IMG/VR virus record: IMGVR_UViG_3300024177_000032
Coordinates: 1-29,244 of that record
Direction: 5' to 3' (one strand)
Source: a virus
DNA length: 29,244 nt
The translations under genes were made by a program, and so were the position numbers. Under the pieces are notes generated by a model. The model was given only the letters and a program-made list of their open reading frames with translations. It ran no database searches and was not told where the DNA came from. Below, piece by piece: positions 28,105-29,244 of this stretch. Each line of letters opens with the position of its first letter. The stretch's first letter is position 1.

Positions 28105-28289
28105 GGCTGTTCCTCGCATGCCTTGTCGACCAATCTTTTGATATCGTGCAACAGATCAGGAAACTTCCCCAAGAGAAACGCCCAATAGCATCGCCCGCAA
28201 TACCAGTTGCCATCGCTCCCTTTGGTCAGCGGATCCCCAATCTCTGAAGCCTTGAGCCCGCATCGCTTGCAAACGTCGGCAATGGTCAT
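28101..28289 (-). CDS. Tagged zinc-ribbon protein, 62 residues
   Basis: ATG at 28289 by ATGA overlap. CKRCGLKA and YCGRCYWAF form CxxC...CxxC. The tag is DLLHDIKRLVDKACEEQP, with DPL changed to DLL. The GAGGAACA end supplies the next ribosome site. Confidence 0.75.
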   Translation of the reverse strand: MTIADVCKRCGLKASEIGDPLTKGSDGNWYCGRCYWAFLLGKFPDLLHDIKRLVDKACEEQP

Positions 28290-28516
28290 ACCCTTTCCCC
28301 TTCCAAAAGAAACGTGACCTTCGCATAGGGGATCAGCATGACCCAGCGGCCGTCCGCGAGCATCAGGTCGAAACACTCGATGGGCCAATGCTTCCCCTCG
28401 ACCAGGTAGGGGGAAATCATCCCCGAAAGCGTCATGCCGGGCTTGAGCGTTATCCTACCGGAATTGCCGAGCCTGAATTTGCCGCCTTTAGGGAACATGA
28501 CCGTGTTGGCTCGCAT
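28286..28516 (-). CDS. Small beta-rich protein, first gene of the cascade
   Basis: ATG at 28516 with GGGAGGG upstream. 76 residues of strands (VMFPKGGKFRLGNSGRITL, LADGRWVMLIPYAKVTF). No tag. It lies downstream of the divergent intergenic region and is the first minus-strand gene in this window. Confidence 0.7.
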   Translation of the reverse strand: MRANTVMFPKGGKFRLGNSGRITLKPGMTLSGMISPYLVEGKHWPIECFDLMLADGRWVMLIPYAKVTFLLEGERV

Positions 28517-28534
28517 CGGATTCCCTCCCGAAAC

Positions 28535-28563
28535 TTTACTTTTCCGTTTCGGCAAACTAAACT
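28535..28563 (+). promoter_or_regulatory. Plus-strand promoter for the glycine-rich gene
   Basis: TTTACT (28535-28540) and TAAACT (28558-28563), 17 bases apart, both identical to the portal promoter hexamers. The start codon of the glycine-rich gene follows after 75 bases. Confidence 0.6.
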
Positions 28564-28565
28564 AG

Positions 28566-28594
28566 GTTATAGCCGCCTGTTGCTATTATCGCAA
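28566..28594 (-). promoter_or_regulatory. Minus-strand promoter of the cascade (weak)
   Basis: TTGCGA (28594-28589) and TATAAC (28571-28566) are 17 bases apart on the minus strand. It overlaps the plus-strand promoter region, so the two may interfere. Confidence 0.4.
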
Positions 28595-28638
28595 ATTGGG
28601 GCGGCGACCCGGCGACATTCCCAAAGAAAAGGAAAGCC

Positions 28639-29244
28639 ATGAACAACGCGATGCTCTCCCTGATGGCCGTGCTCATGCCGGCCAACGTGGTCGATTTCAC
28701 GAGGCCGGCGGCATGGGAATGCCCAGCCGGAGTGGGGGTGGTATACGTCGAGTGCTGGGGGGCCGGCGGAGCCACCGAAGGGCTGCCAACATCCCCGACG
28801 GGCGGAGGAGGGGGCGGGGCGTATGCCGCTGCCACGGTGATCGTAGTCCCCGGCAAGCTGTACGCCATCGGCAATTTCGCCGATTGGGTGCGGTTCGCGG
28901 ACGGGAATGCCATCAGGGTGCTCGCCATGTCGGGAGGATACCTGGAATCCGGGATGCTCGGAGGGGCGAAAGGCGGCCAAGCGGCTGACTGCATTGGTAC
29001 TGTCAAGTTCTCCGGCGGCACTGGCGGCAAGTCATTCATCACGCAAAGGGGCATGTGGGTCTGCGGGGGAGGGGGAGGGGGCGCTGGGCCGTCGGGTCCC
29101 GGCCTTGATGGGACCGATGGGATGTTGGGAACGCTAACTGCAGGGATCGGCGGGGCTGGATACGCCGGAGGGGGTTTCGGCGGCGTGCGGAACAAGGCAC
29201 CATCGTGGGGCGACGCGGGGGCCTTCCCCAATGGGGGCAACGGC
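28639..29244 (+). CDS. Glycine-rich fibre-type protein (3' end outside window)
   Basis: The only plus-strand gene. ATG at 28639 has AAAGGAAAG upstream and the frame is open for 202 codons to the window end. VVYVECWGAGGATEG at about residue 36, then a GGGGGGAYAAATVIVVPGKL stretch, is the classic glycine-rich domain of phage fibre and adhesin proteins (VECWGAGG...GGGGG..Y....V.VPG). Further polyglycine loops follow (VCGGGGGGAG, GGAGYAGGGFGG). Such domains form polyglycine-II sandwiches on receptor-binding tips. The proline-rich minus-strand frame opposite is a shadow of the G runs. Confidence 0.8.
   Translation, partial: MNNAMLSLMAVLMPANVVDFTRPAAWECPAGVGVVYVECWGAGGATEGLPTSPTGGGGGGAYAAATVIVVPGKLYAIGNFADWVRFADGNAIRVLAMSGGYLESGMLGGAKGGQAADCIGTVKFSGGTGGKSFITQRGMWVCGGGGGGAGPSGPGLDGTDGMLGTLTAGIGGAGYAGGGFGGVRNKAPSWGDAGAFPNGGNG

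Noticed and set aside
28557-29240. 227-residue proline-rich minus-strand ORF
   Set aside because: It is the complement of glycine codons of the plus-strand gene. It has no ribosome site, and the plus frame has a clear domain.

Overview
The window is part of a tailed double-stranded DNA phage (Caudoviricetes) genome, or a prophage-like copy of one. It encodes a small terminase subunit, a large terminase, a portal, a Mu F/SPP1 gp7-type minor head protein and fibre-like proteins. Genes are dense and mostly overlap by ATGA or TAATG. All genes but one lie on the minus strand, so transcription runs from right to left. No host marker, tRNA, rRNA or integrase was seen. The promoters look sigma70-like (TTTACA/T, 17-18 bp, TATAAT/TAAACT), which points to a bacterial host of unknown identity.

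Layout in transcription order. At 28639-29244 one plus-strand gene for a glycine-rich fibre-like protein diverges from the rest. From 28516 down to about 15130 lies a long cascade of roughly 40 very small genes. It holds the small terminase gene (24115-24894) and a large terminase encoded as two separate genes, ATPase (19816-20733) and nuclease (16779-17663), with eight small genes between them. About 27 of the cascade proteins, plus two further left, end in or contain the same short peptide, DPLxDIxxLVxxAC, on unrelated bodies. Many of these genes also use the end of the tag to supply the ribosome binding site of the next gene. From 15093 to 12587 come a 398-residue secreted or structural protein of unknown class, two small proteins and an Ig-like protein.

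From 13896 to 9605 lies the most unusual part: at least 25 copies of a short structured repeat. Read on the minus strand each is GCGAN, 9 variable bases, a conserved 8-base loop (GAAACCGA type), 9-10 variable bases, then TGC, usually closed by a stem whose sequence differs from copy to copy. The copies sit in blocks around a gene for a 291-residue protein with an IS110 transposase C-terminal (Nop-like) domain and no nuclease domain. I read this as a phage TIGR-Tas-type system: a dual-spacer guide-RNA array with a TasA-like protein. It has a dedicated promoter (12344-12372) and an unknown 172-residue protein between array blocks.

Left of it are a winged-helix replication-initiator-like gene (7868-8368) with promoters, a long inverted repeat in its leader and 51-bp direct repeats next to an AT-rich tract (possible origin). 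Then come the portal (5373-7508), fibre-like proteins (2536-5103), small membrane proteins, the minor head protein (834-1700) and a truncated membrane protein at the left edge. The major capsid, tape measure and most tail genes are not in the window.
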